In this document: piece after piece, positions 27,733 through 36,696 of the stretch
How the letters are laid out: each line of letters starts with the position of its first letter
How positions within the stretch are numbered: the first letter of the stretch is position 1
Made by a program: the position numbers and the translations under genes
Assembly (NCBI RefSeq): GCF_026339955.1
Contig: NZ_JAPEPW010000004.1
Coordinates: 682,001 to 746,000 of the forward strand
Origin: Streptomyces sp. NBC_01549
GTDB lineage: Bacteria; Actinomycetota; Actinomycetes; Streptomycetales; Streptomycetaceae
Reading direction: 5' to 3'
DNA length: 64,000 nt
The notes under the pieces: generated by a model
Seen by the model: only the letters and a program-made list of their open reading frames with translations
Databases searched by the model: none
Told to the model about the DNA's origin: nothing

Positions 27733-27861
27733 CCGCCGACAGCCCCCGGACCGCAGGATGTGGCCGACGCACGGCCCGGCAGCACGGATCAGGGGCGTAT
27801 TCCTGTTGCCGTCAGCACGCAGCCCGCGGGTTGTGGCGGAAGTCGGGTTTGGGGTCGGTGC

Positions 27862-28568
27862 TCAGGCTTCAGCAGGCAGGCCGGCGACACTGGTGGCCTG
27901 GTCCCAGATGGCGAAGCGGATGGTCATCTCGGCGCGGTATTCAGGGGCGTTCATCAGGTGGCGGCGGGGTCGGAAGTAGGGTGAGATGCCGCTGAACGCG
28001 GACAGGAACCGCTGCGCTGAGCGGAAGCCTTTCATCGCGTGTTCCCGCTGCCTCGTGGGCTGGTGACTGTTCTTTGCCCTGTTGTTCACCCCTTGTGCGA
28101 GCGGTGCTCCACGGAAGGCATGACCCCGCTGTGGGCCGCGCCGTAGGAGCGGAGCTTGTCCGTGACGACCACCCGCGCCACCGTACGCGTCGTCAGCAGG
28201 TGGCGAAAGAAGCTCCTGACCGCGGCGGTGTCCCGGCACTTCTGAACCAGGATGTTCATCAGCACCGTCCCTTCTTTCCACGGCCCGCCCCAGGTACTTC
28301 CGCTCCCCGTCACCTTGATGAAGACCTCGTCCAGATGCCACGTGTCGCCAGGCCGGGACTGCCTGCGGCGCGGCACGTCGGCGTAGTCCTGGCCGAACTT
28401 CCCACACCACCGCCGCACCGTCTCATGCGAGATGATCAGACCGCGCTCGAGCATCAGCTCCGCTACCTCGCGGAACGACAGCGGGAAGCGGAAGTACAGC
28501 CACGCACAGGGGGAGATGACCTCGACCGGGTACCGGTGCCCTTTGTGCGACGGCGACGCGTCCCCCAC
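27862..28568 (-). mobile_element. IS6-family transposase, degenerate
   Basis: From about GTG 28568: GDASPSHKGHRYPVEVISPC, FREVAELMLERGLIISHETV, then the first catalytic Asp in WHLDEVFIKVTG. A short stretch near 28290 is garbled by compensating frameshifts. The second Asp is in VVVTDKLRSYGAAH. Near 28085 the frame shifts to NNRAKNSHQPTRQREHAMKG, where the catalytic Glu of the usual NNRAENSHQ is Lys. The end is FAIWDQATSVAGLPAEA-stop. Not active. A homologous 3' end lies at 32516-32608. Confidence 0.8.
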
Positions 28569-28784
28569 TCGCGTTCGACATAATTCGTCTCGCCTGGAGG
28601 CGCGAGGTGCCCGCTGACCTGCGGACTCTCCGCTTGCGCCCCGAATCGCCCGTTTCTTTGGGCATAGAGAAACGGGCAGGTAAGCGGCTTGGCCGATCAG
28701 GCCGATGGGCCAACAATGAGCCGAGGGACGGTGGAGATAAACCCCTCTGAAACGGGGCAAGTTGGCGGCCTCAGGATGGGGTCC

Positions 28785-28810
28785 GTGATCGACGCTCTAT
28801 CGTCGATCAC
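28785..28810. terminator. Hairpin GTGATCGACG/CGTCGATCAC
   Basis: A perfect 10-bp inverted repeat with a 6-base loop (CTCTAT). It lies at the stop of a minus-strand frame ending SEDLAEDRLEAAA that I do not recognise. A terminator or a protein-binding dyad is possible. Confidence 0.4.
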
Positions 28811-29926
28811 GCAGCGGCTTCGAGACGGTCTTCGGCCAGGTCCTCGGAAGCCGCACCGGAGGCCCCGCCACCTGCGGAAACGCGAACGCCCAGAGAAACG
28901 ACCTGCGGCAGCCGAGAAGGTGAAGCCGCAGGCCAGCGGGCATGCCGTTGCTCCAGAGGCTCCGAATTACGTCGAACCCGGGCCCCACGGACACCCTCCT
29001 CCACCATGACCAACCCCGAGATCATCTCGGGAACCAGCCAATGTGACAGCTCCCGCGAGGCCCACAGCGGCTGCGCCGTTCCGTCCGCCCTCTCAACCCG
29101 GCGCTCATGGTGACGCGTTGAGGAAAGACCGCGGTGACGTCGACCGGCCGCGGCGGGTGATCCGAAGTGATTCACACCATCGGGAGCCAGGATGAGGTAG
29201 GCAGGTCCCACAGGCGCGCGGTTGTGTCGTCGCCACCGCTGGCAAGGGTACGGCCACCGTGATGGCCCAGCAGGACCGGCCGGACGGTCGGATCGCGTAC
29301 GAGGTGAGCGTCGGCCTCGACGGCTCGACCGGGTCCTGGTCCGCACCTACGACTGGCCTCCCTCGGGCCTGCGGGTCGCGCACCTCGGCTCTTACCCGTC
29401 GTCGACCAGGCCCCTGGAGGACAGGGAAGTACCTGCACCCCCACGGCGGGCGCCTCGGTGACCGCGGTCGCTACGGACGGCCGGCGATCAACCAGAGAAT
29501 GAGCGCCGAGTCCAGGTTCTGGCTGTATCGGTAGACAACGGAGATCCCGCGCCCGCCGGTCTGCTCGGGCAACAACTCGATGACGTAGCTCACGGCCTGG
29601 GGCGTGGGGCTCGAGGTCACCGGCGTACTCGACCTCTCCGCTTGACAGTGCTGACAGACCACCGGAGCCACAGGTCTCGCGAGACGGCATGCACCTCCAG
29701 GCCTGCGGATGCAGTGCGTTGTCACGGGTCTCAGTAACGGGCCTCACCGGGACACGCCTGGTCGGCGGTGTCACAAACCGCGTGGCCACCCGGTCTTACT
29801 TGGAAAACCGATCCGATTCGGCGCCATGATCAGAAAAGCGGAGGGTTACTTGCCTCAAAGACCAACCTCATGGGCATGCGCTGCGGCGGAGGCAAGTCGT
29901 CGAGTAGCCGTGAGAGACGTCGAACC
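28811..29926. other. 1.1-kb region without intact gene; WD40 fragment
   Basis: No complete gene. On the minus strand at about 29179-29275, GRTLASGGDDTTARLWDL is a single WD40 blade. Further minus-strand pieces that look coding but that I do not recognise are RELSHWLVPEMISGLVMVEE (around 29000) and AVSYVIELLPEQTGGRGISV ending at 29471. The region appears to be the eroded remains of several genes. Confidence 0.5.
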
Positions 29927-30895
29927 ATGACGGGCGACAGGGGGACGATTCCCTCGTCATCGAGCCGGCCGCCAGGGAACCCGACGTCGGCGGGCTTGCG
30001 CGCTCTTCCCCGTCCCGTGGCAGTGGTGGTGGGCGCCGGTGGGGTACTCGGAGCGGCGCACGTCGGTATCGGGTACGCGCTGGAACAGCACGGATTCGTC
30101 CCGGACATGATCATCGGAACCTCGGTGGGTGCCCTCAACGGGGCCATTGCGGCCGCCCACCCCGACAAGGCCGCGCCGTGGCTGGACCACGTGTGGACCC
30201 AGTTGCATCGACGTGAGGTGTATCCGCTCGGCTACCGCCTGTTCTCACGGGCCAGCATCTTCACCGATCGCGGCCTGCGTCGACTGATCGCTGGGGCTGG
30301 GCTGCCGTCACGGATCGAGCAGCTGCCGGTCCCGTTCACCGCGGTGGCCACGGACCTGGACACCGGCGATCCGGTACTGCTCGACCACGGAGACCTCGAG
30401 TCCGCGCTGCTGGCCAGCGCGGCCGTTCCCGGGATGCTGCCCCCGGTGGAACGTGAGGGCCGGGTGCTCGTCGACGGCGGAGTGACCGCCTATGTCCCGG
30501 TACTGGCGGCCCTGCAGGCCGGGGCGGCCAGCGTGGTGGTGGTGCCGACCGGGCCGGAGAGTTCGCCGTTGCGCCCCACCGCCACGCGCCGGCGTGCCAG
30601 CGCGATCGCCGCCAGGGCCGGGCTGGTGCTGTTGCACCATCAGATCGAGCGTGACCTGGACGAGGTGTCCAAGCACATCCCGACCGTTGTGCTGCCGACC
30701 GGCATCGAGGCCTGGCCCGCTCCGTGGGACTTCCGCCAGACTCAGCGCCTGATCAGCACCGCGTCCCGCACGGCGGGGCGCTTTCTCGACGGACTGCGCA
30801 TCAGCGGTCCGGGACTGTATCGGGTCGACGAACCTTCGACACCCGCCAGTCCGGGCGAGGCATCCACTTCTTCCATATCGGGGGGCAGCCTGTGA
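29927..30895 (+). CDS. Patatin-like phospholipase
   Basis: 322 residues from ATG 29927. Residues ~28-45 hold the oxyanion-hole glycine motif (VVVGAGGVLGAAHVGIGYAL). Residues ~63-70 hold the nucleophile elbow GTSVG, and the catalytic Asp is in LVDGGVTAYVP at about residue 185. It has the classical Ser-Asp dyad of bacterial patatins. Family enzymes hydrolyse acyl lipids in the cytosol or at the membrane face. No signal peptide. Upstream is gene debris and downstream an IS3 remnant, so it is a single-gene unit. A longer in-frame start at 29768 was rejected because the first 50 residues lack coding character. Confidence 0.88.
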   Translation: MTGDRGTIPSSSSRPPGNPTSAGLRALPRPVAVVVGAGGVLGAAHVGIGYALEQHGFVPDMIIGTSVGALNGAIAAAHPDKAAPWLDHVWTQLHRREVYPLGYRLFSRASIFTDRGLRRLIAGAGLPSRIEQLPVPFTAVATDLDTGDPVLLDHGDLESALLASAAVPGMLPPVEREGRVLVDGGVTAYVPVLAALQAGAASVVVVPTGPESSPLRPTATRRRASAIAARAGLVLLHHQIERDLDEVSKHIPTVVLPTGIEAWPAPWDFRQTQRLISTASRTAGRFLDGLRISGPGLYRVDEPSTPASPGEASTSSISGGSL

Positions 30896-30965
30896 AGGGC
30901 GTTTCCCCTTGATCGTGGACACCCTGATCATTGGATCGTGATGATCTATAGGACAGGAGTTCCCG

Positions 30966-31228
30966 TTGGGGACGTAGAAGTACTCGTCTGAGTTCCGGGT
31001 CGATGCCGTCGCGCTGTATCGCTCGAGCCCGGGTGGGACGTACGCGTCGGTGGCCAAGGATCTGGGCGTCAACCACGAGACGCTCCGCACGTGGGTGCGG
31101 AATGCCGAGCAGGCCGCCCGCCCTGGCGCGGTGGAGGCCACCGCGATGGAGAAGGAGAACCGGCAGCTGCGGGCGCGGGTGAAGGAACTCGAGCTCGAGC
31201 GGGAGATCCTGCGGAGGGCCGCGGCCGG
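30966..31228 (+). mobile_element. IS3-family OrfA fragment with nonsense codon
   Basis: TTG 30966 follows GGACAGGAG. The frame reads LGT-stop-KYSSEFRVDAVALYRSSPG, where TAG (30975-30977) replaces the Lys codon of related OrfA proteins. It then continues with the helix-turn-helix (ASVAKDLGVNHETLRTWVR) and leucine-zipper segment (ENRQLRARVKELELEREILR). It is cut at about 31228, where the gpsA fragment begins. Confidence 0.75.
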
Positions 31229-31230
31229 GG

Positions 31231-31671
31231 TTCCCGGGCCAGGTTCGGCCCGGATAGCACCGCGATCCGCTCGAACGAGATGCCCGTGACCTGGTGGATC
31301 ACCTCCGACGTCCGCATCCCGGAGTACGTCTCGACACCCTTCATCGAGCTCACCACGACCGCGTCCGGCTCGATGTGCGGGGCCCAGGCGGCGAGGTTCG
31401 CCCGCAGCGCCTGCGCCGGGATCGACAGCACGGCATGCCGGGCCCCGGCGAGCGCCTCGACTGGGTCTACTGTCGCGCGGAGCCGGTCGGGCAAGACAAC
31501 GTCGGGCAGGTACCGGGCGTTCTGGTGCCGGACGTTGGTCTCGGCGACGACCTCAGGCCGTCTGGCGTGGATCGTGACGTCGCTGCCGGCGTCGGCGAAC
31601 ACCTTCGCCATCGTCGTTCCCCATGACCCTGCGGAGAGCACGCAACCCGAGCCACCCGACACCCCGTCCAC
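31231..31671 (-). pseudogene. Glycerol-3-phosphate dehydrogenase (gpsA-like), N-terminal fragment
   Basis: Reads LSAGSWGTTMAKVFADAGSD, RYLPDVVLPDRLRATVDPVE, AVLSIPAQALRANLAAW, VVVSSMKGVE and RIAVLSGPNLARE. These are the NAD-binding half of GpsA in order, with the GxGxWG loop altered to LSAGSWG. The C-terminal catalytic half is absent, cut by the IS3 fragment. It cannot be the cell's only GpsA. Confidence 0.75.
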
Positions 31672-31689
31672 CTCGCGAGCCCTGACCCT

Positions 31690-31948
31690 GGTGACCCCAT
31701 CCGCCGCCCGAAGGCCTCCTCAGCGTCACGGCCACGGCCTCGCGCGTCGCCAACCGGGGCAGGACCAGCTCGTCCTCCCGCGCCGCCTGGTCGTCACCGA
31801 GCTCCCGGCGCAGCTCCGCTTCGTGGGGCTGCCGCAGCGGGTAGAAGCGCCTCCCCATCGCCGGTTCGTCCGGCCGCTCGTCGATGTACTCCACCGTGAG
31901 CCCGGCCGCGCGCGCCTGCTCCACCACCGACGCCCGCAGCCCGGGCAC
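31690..31948 (-). pseudogene. Unrecognised gene fragment
   Basis: A minus-strand frame reads MPGLRASVVEQARAAGLTVE, YIDERPDEPAMGRRFYPLRQ, PHEAELRRELGDDQAAREDE. It has coding-like composition but no family that I recognise. It runs into low-complexity sequence before 31690. Probably a remnant adjoining the gpsA piece. Confidence 0.3.
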
Positions 31949-31995
31949 TACGGCTTGCGTGAGGGACGTGGCGGCCGCAGTGCCGCGGCGACCGC

Positions 31996-32334
31996 TCAGA
32001 GGTGGCCGTCCAGGAACTCCCGTACCTCGGCGATGGTCATAGGCCCCGTGCCGTGGGCCACCGCCTCCCCCTCCTTCAGCAGGACGTAGGACGGGGCTCC
32101 GGTGATCCCGTATCGCTTGGTTGCGGACGGACAGCGCGTCATGTCGGTGCGGACGGCCGTCAGGCGGCCCGTGTATTCGTCTGCGATGTCACCCACGACG
32201 AGGTCCATCGCCCGGCAAGGCTCGATTGCCTTGGGCCATGTCCCGGTGAAGTATGCGAGGACCGGGACTCCGCTCATCCCGAGGATGAAATCGAACTCCG
32301 CGTCCTCACGGGGTTGGTGAATCCGCTTCGCCAT
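31996..32334 (-). CDS. Thioredoxin-fold protein without CxxC
   Basis: 112 residues. The thioredoxin order is clear: helix 1 (DAEFDFILGMSGVPVLAYFT), active-site position GTWPKAIEPCRAMDLVVGDI, then LTAVRTDMTRCPSATKRYGI and the cis-proline segment TGAPSYVLLKEGEAVAHGTG. The usual WCGPC is WPKAIEPC here, so only the C-terminal cysteine remains and the spacing is altered. Classical disulfide exchange is therefore not possible. A second Cys (TRCPS) lies about 27 residues on and could pair with it. It may be a chaperone-like or single-cysteine member. Start ATG 32334, GGAGCTTCC upstream on the coding strand. Confidence 0.75.
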   Translation of the reverse strand: MAKRIHQPREDAEFDFILGMSGVPVLAYFTGTWPKAIEPCRAMDLVVGDIADEYTGRLTAVRTDMTRCPSATKRYGITGAPSYVLLKEGEAVAHGTGPMTIAEVREFLDGHL

Positions 32335-32515
32335 GGAAGCTCCTGACCTCGCGTTCCGTCATTTCATCCCCATCTTCCCCCGCGAGGTGGGGCAGGCTGA
32401 GTCCGGTCGGTCGTCTGGCTGACCGATGGGCGCGTGAGGGCGTTGTCACGTTGTTGAGTACGTGACTGTCTGATGGTGCGTCGGGGCGTGGTGGGCCCGC
32501 GGTCAGGGCCTGTGT

Positions 32516-32608
32516 TCAGGCCGTGGCGGGCCGGCTGGCAGCGCCGGTGATCTGGTCCCGGATGGCGAAGCGGATGGTCATCTCGGCGCGGTGGTCGGAG
32601 ACTGTCAT
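32516..32608 (-). mobile_element. IS6-family 3'-end fragment
   Basis: Reads DHRAEMTIRFAIRDQITGAA to RPATA-stop, homologous in DNA and protein to the last ~30 codons of the IS6 remnant at 27862. Nothing else of the element remains. Confidence 0.65.
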
Positions 32609-33205
32609 CAGGAGTCCCAACTCCATGACGGTGATGGACCGGTGGTGGCTGTCGTGACACGTAGATGTCGCGCCAGCGCGGTTCGATTCAGAGCAGAATC
32701 GGCTCTTCGAGGCCGTGCTCAGCGATCGGCTCCTTCAGCTGGTCGACCTTCTGCCGGTCTTTGCCCTGGGATAACTGGCGGAGTTCCGCTGTCCTGGAGC
32801 ACTTTGAGTGTGGTGTAAAGGTTGTCCCGTAACGGCGGGGCGCAAGTGAGATGATCTCTCATGCCGTCAGTGTGCTCGCGACCACTGACAACGCCCGCGG
32901 CGGCCCAGTAACGCCCATCTGGACCTGCCCGGGCGGGCGGCGACCACCGGCGGGTGCTGGCGGTGCTGAGATTCCCGGAAGGAAACGGCTGACCCCGGGC
33001 GCTCGCCGAAGGCCCGGCCGACGCCGGGACGGCGAAAAGGTTGGTGTGCGGGGCCGACGGAAGCGGGTAATGTCTTTGTCATGTTCTTCCAGACGCCGAT
33101 TTACGAGTGAGAGCGTGATGGGCCCCTGCTGACGTCCTTCGACGTCGCCGCCCGTCCTCCACCGATGAATCCGTAGATCACTTCACATCATTACCGGGAG
33201 AATCC
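32609..33205. other. 600-bp gene-poor stretch
   Basis: A short minus-strand coding-like tail, LRQLSQGKDRQKVDQLKEPI to LEEPILL-stop (about 32690-32785), is visible but unidentified. GGTTGTCCCGTAACGGCGG at about 32820 resembles the tip of the 54304 element but lacks a partner. The rest shows nothing; the DUF6243 promoter should lie near the end. Confidence 0.45.
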
Positions 33206-33421
33206 GTGACCGTGAGCAAGAACATCAACAACCCCGTGGGCATGGGCGGCGGCCAGCGCAAGAAGCTGTCCCGCGCCGAACGGCAGAACAACGGTCCGCA
33301 CCGCAACCGCGACCGCCAGGGTGCAGCCGACCAGAAGGCGGAGCTGGTGCGCAAGATGCGCGAGAGGACAGGCGCAGCTGAGGGCGCCGGGCAGGCGGGC
33401 GACGACACCGCACAGAGCTGA
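33206..33421 (+). CDS. DUF6243 family small basic protein
   Basis: 71 residues; GTG start 33206 with CCGGGAG upstream. The sequence MTVSKNINNPVGMGGGQRKK and LSRAERQNNGPHRNRDRQGA is typical of DUF6243, short highly basic proteins conserved across streptomycetes. There is no membrane span and no cysteine. The basic N-terminal half and acidic tail (GAAEGAGQAGDDTAQS) suggest nucleic-acid or ribosome contact, which is speculation. It is a monocistronic unit with its own strong terminator. Function unknown. Confidence 0.82.
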   Translation: MTVSKNINNPVGMGGGQRKKLSRAERQNNGPHRNRDRQGAADQKAELVRKMRERTGAAEGAGQAGDDTAQS

Positions 33422-33453
33422 CGCACCGCCGCCGTAGGGCGGCACCGCACGAG

Positions 33454-33490
33454 GCAGGGCCCGGACCGCGACGCGCGGTCCGGGCCCTGC
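33454..33490 (+). terminator. 17-bp perfect hairpin terminator
   Basis: GCAGGGCCCGGACCGCG, loop ACG, and the exact complement. It begins 33 bases after the DUF6243 stop. Very stable, with no T-tract, as is common in actinobacteria. Confidence 0.8.
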
Positions 33491-33742
33491 TGTCGTATCG
33501 GGGCCCTGCTGCCGTACCGGGCGCGGCCGGTCCCGCTCAGCTCTCGGCCGACCACCCGCGTCTCGGCTGACCACCCGGGGCAGCCGCAGATTCGGCAGCC
33601 CCGTCACCGCCACCACCCCGAGCTGCACCAGCACCTCAGCGCGTTCCCCGTGCCCAGCCCGGGCGACACCGCAGCTAAAGCCTGCCCCGCATCGTTGAGG
33701 CGGGCGGCTGAGGGAGCGAGGGCTCGCCGCCCTCCTCGTGTC

Positions 33743-33990
33743 ATGCAGCTGCCTCGGGATCCGTCGAACGTCACGCATGTCCTTGTGGCAGCCTTTCCGG
33801 CACATCTTGCCGGTGCCGTGCAGAGCGTCTTGGCGGTCATGCCGGATGCCAGGCTAGCGCCAGCGGAGTCATTCGAGGTTGTTGAGGTGCAGGGCGAGAC
33901 CGTCGCCATCCCCTACCGGATCTACAACGAGGAGCCGGAGACCGGCGGCTCGGAGCGGCCACTGACCGAAACCCAGGAGGTCGCACAGCG
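33743..33990 (+). pseudogene. N-terminal fragment of an unidentified conserved gene
   Basis: Reads MQLPRDPSNVTHVLVAAFPA, SVLAVMPDARLAPAESFEVV and GETVAIPYRIYNEEPE, with coding-type composition. I have seen the VxIPYRIYNxEP block at the start of a streptomycete protein of unknown function. After TETQEVAQRA the frame becomes unrelated and reads antisense through the neighbouring TetR gene. Truncated. Confidence 0.4.
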
Positions 33991-34054
33991 GGCTCGACCT
34001 CATCGAGGGGGCGCTATGTCGGAGAGCGGGACGCCGGCGCCGACGCCCGGATCG

Positions 34055-34678
34055 TCATCCGGTGGTGGCAGGAGAGCTGGCCCCCGGAACTGGCCCTTCG
34101 GATCCCTTGGTGTCAATCTCCGTCAGTGCTGTTCGCGCGGCCTGCAGGAGTTCTTCGGAGAGCGGGTTGCCGCGGGTGGCGCGGGCGAGGGCGAGGGCGC
34201 CGACCAGGGTACAGAACTGGGCCAGGCCGTCGTCGTCGCCGGTGGCCAACCGGGCGGCGCGGTTCCGTACCCCGTTGATGTAGACCTCGCGGGCGCCGGC
34301 GGCTTGGTCGGGCTCGCGCCCGAGGTCGGCGGCGAATCCGGAGACCGGGCAGCCTTCTGCGGCGTGATCGCGGTGCCAGATCGAGAGGTAGTCGTCGATC
34401 ATCGCCTGGCGGGCGGCCTCGTGGTCCTCACCTTCCTCCGGCGTGACCGCTGCGGCCGCAGAGTAGGGCGCCGGATTCTCGAAGGCGTGAGTGATGGCCT
34501 CATCGACGAGGTCTTCCTTCGATGCGAACTGCTTGTAGAACCCGCCGTGAGTGAGCCCGGCGGCCTTCATCAGATCGGCGACGCTCACCGCGGTGCCCTT
34601 CTCGCGGAACATCCGGGAGGCGGTGGCGACGACGCGCTGCCGGTTTTCCTGTGCCTGCGCCTGGGACACGCGCCCCAT
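34055..34678 (-). CDS. TetR/AcrR-family repressor
   Basis: 207 residues. Residues 10-60 are the TetR helix-turn-helix (RVVATASRMFREKGTAVSVA, DLMKAAGLTHGGFYKQFASK). The rest is the helical ligand-binding domain (GCPVSGFAADLGREPDQA...). It lies divergent to a QacA-type efflux gene, with symmetrical sites between them. This is the standard layout for a repressor that senses a drug or metabolite and releases the pump gene. Start ATG 34678; GAGAGTGATCCC precedes it on the coding strand. Confidence 0.9.
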   Translation of the reverse strand: MGRVSQAQAQENRQRVVATASRMFREKGTAVSVADLMKAAGLTHGGFYKQFASKEDLVDEAITHAFENPAPYSAAAAVTPEEGEDHEAARQAMIDDYLSIWHRDHAAEGCPVSGFAADLGREPDQAAGAREVYINGVRNRAARLATGDDDGLAQFCTLVGALALARATRGNPLSEELLQAARTALTEIDTKGSEGPVPGASSPATTG

Positions 34679-34698
34679 GGGATCACTCTCCTCTGATG

Positions 34699-34751
34699 GA
34701 TGTCGTTTGACATCTATCGTAGCTCTTGTTTAGATGTCATGCGAAATCTAA
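34699..34751. promoter_or_regulatory. Operator region between tetR and efflux gene
   Basis: Two dyads: GATGTC-GTTT-GACATC (34699-34714) and TTAGAT...ATCTAA (34730-34751, 10-base spacer). GATGTC or its complement occurs three times (also at 34732-34737 as AGATGTCAT). TTGTTT (34727-34732) with TAATTA about 16 bases on is a possible rightward promoter that these sites would block. AT-rich compared with its surroundings. Confidence 0.6.
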
Positions 34752-34862
34752 TTAACCGGATCGCCCGCCGGGCCGAGCAGGGCCTGGCGCCGCCTCCACC
34801 ATCCGAGGCCCGCGTGCTCCGCTCCGAAATCGCATCATCACTGACAGCACTGGAGAATTCCT

Positions 34863-36509
34863 GTGTCATCACCGCCCGGCCCCACCAAGTCCTCGACGCC
34901 CGCCGCGTCCACGCCGCCCGTGCCGCCGAGCCAGGGAAAAAGGGTTCCCGAGGCGGTCCACCGCCGACGCTGGGCGATCTTGACCGTGCTGCTGTTCAGC
35001 CTCCTGGTGGTGATGCTGGACAACTCGATCCTCAACGTGGCGATGAAGACCATCGCCCAGCCCGCTCCCACCGGTCTCGGGTCCACCCAGAGTCAGCTGG
35101 AGTGGGCGGTGAACTCCTACACGCTGGTCTTCGCCGGACTGCTGTTCACCGCGGGCCTGCTCGGTGACCGCCTCGGCCGCAAGAAGGTGCTGCTCTTCGG
35201 CATGCTGGTGTTCGGCGTGGGTTCCGTGCTCTCCGCGATGTCGGAGTCCTCCGGGCAACTCGTCGCTTTCCGGGCCGTGATGGGCTTCGGCGGCGCGTTC
35301 ATTCTGCCCGCCACGCTCGCGATCATCATGAATGTCTTCGAGCGCGAGGAGCAGCCCAAGGCCATCGGGATCTGGACCGGTGTGGTTGGTTTCGCCATCG
35401 CTCTTGGCCCCATCACCGGCGGCATCCTGCTGGAGCACTTCTGGTGGGGCTCGGTCTTCCTGGTCAACGTCCCGATCGTGGTCGCGGCGATGGCCGCGAT
35501 GGCCGCGATCGTCCCCGACTCCAAGGACCCCAAGCCCGGCAGGCTCGACCCGTTCGGCGTGCTGCTGTCGATCGTCGGTCTGGCGCTGCTGGTCTACGGC
35601 ATCATCAAGGGCGGCCAGTACGGCGACTTCACCCGGCCCGAGTCCTGGGCGATGATCCTCGCCGGCCTGGCGGTCCTCGCCGGCTTCGTGGTCTACGAGG
35701 CCCGCAGCGACCACCCGGCCCTCGACGTCACGTACTTCCGCAACCGGCGGTTCTCCGCGTCCGTCGCCGCCATCGGGCTGGTCTTCTTCGCCCTCATGGG
35801 TGTCACGTTCTTCAGCGTCTTCTACAACCAGAGCGTCCGCGGCTACAGCGTCCTGCAGTCCGGGCTGCTTGTGCTGCCGCTGGCCGCGTCCCAGATGTTC
35901 TTCGCCCCGCGCGCGCGGCTGGTCGTCAATCGCTTCGGTGCCCGAGCCGTGTGCGCCACGGGCCTGGTCCTGACCGCCGCGGCCTTCGCCGGCTTCCTGC
36001 TCCTGGGCCAGAACACTCCCATCTGGGTGCTGGAAGTGCTGTTCTTCCTGATGGGCACCGGGATGGCCCACGTGATGCCGCCTGCCACGGTCATGATCAT
36101 GTCGTCGCTGCCGCGGGAGAAGGCCGGCTCCGGATCCGCGATCAACAACACCTTCCGGCAGGTCGGCGGGGCCATGGGCGTCGCCATGCTGGGATCCTTG
36201 CTGTCCACCAGCTACCGCAACGGCATCAACGGCCACCTGGACATGTTGCCGCCCTCCGACCGGCCCGCCGCAGGTGAATCCGTCCAGGCGACCCTGGCTG
36301 TCGCCGAGAAGATGGGACCGGCTGGCCGAGCGCTGGTGCGGCCCGCGAACGACGCCTTCATCCACGCCATGCACATCGCCGCCATAGGTTCCGCGGCCGT
36401 CGCTTTGCTCGGCGCCGTCGTCGTGCTGGTCTTTCTGCCGCGCAAGGCCGCCGCCGCGGCTGCCGGCGCCGACAGATCCCAGCGCCAGACCTTGGAAGCC
36501 CAGCAGTGA
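34863..36509 (+). CDS. MFS drug efflux transporter, DHA2/QacA type
   Basis: 548 residues from GTG 34863 (GGAG 7 bases upstream). Fourteen-span DHA2 layout: motif D1-like LLVVMLDNSILNVAMKTIAQ in span 1, motif A GDRLGRKKVLLFG after span 2, motif C-type GFAIALGPITGGILLEHFWW in span 5 with NVPIVV following, and a late GSGSAINNTFRQVGGAMGVA. These are the hallmarks of proton-coupled multidrug exporters such as EmrB/QacA. It is divergent from a TetR repressor and followed 187 bases later by an NmrA-type gene in the same direction. Confidence 0.92.
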   Translation: MSSPPGPTKSSTPAASTPPVPPSQGKRVPEAVHRRRWAILTVLLFSLLVVMLDNSILNVAMKTIAQPAPTGLGSTQSQLEWAVNSYTLVFAGLLFTAGLLGDRLGRKKVLLFGMLVFGVGSVLSAMSESSGQLVAFRAVMGFGGAFILPATLAIIMNVFEREEQPKAIGIWTGVVGFAIALGPITGGILLEHFWWGSVFLVNVPIVVAAMAAMAAIVPDSKDPKPGRLDPFGVLLSIVGLALLVYGIIKGGQYGDFTRPESWAMILAGLAVLAGFVVYEARSDHPALDVTYFRNRRFSASVAAIGLVFFALMGVTFFSVFYNQSVRGYSVLQSGLLVLPLAASQMFFAPRARLVVNRFGARAVCATGLVLTAAAFAGFLLLGQNTPIWVLEVLFFLMGTGMAHVMPPATVMIMSSLPREKAGSGSAINNTFRQVGGAMGVAMLGSLLSTSYRNGINGHLDMLPPSDRPAAGESVQATLAVAEKMGPAGRALVRPANDAFIHAMHIAAIGSAAVALLGAVVVLVFLPRKAAAAAAGADRSQRQTLEAQQ

Positions 36510-36696
36510 TCCCCCGTCAGCCTGCGACACACCGCAGGCGACCGCCCGACCAATGCCGTCCCGCGCAACCGCCCGAGGCGATGGTCGAGACAACCTTCGA
36601 AGAGCGCTCTCGCGGGGGCGAAGCCCGTGCCGCGTCGCCGACAGGTCCGATCACACCTCGACTCCGACATTCACCTCATACGAAGGAGATCCACTG

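Noticed and set aside
32670..32700. GGTTCGATTC as a tRNA T-loop
   Set aside because: No cloverleaf can be built and no CCA-adjacent acceptor stem is present.
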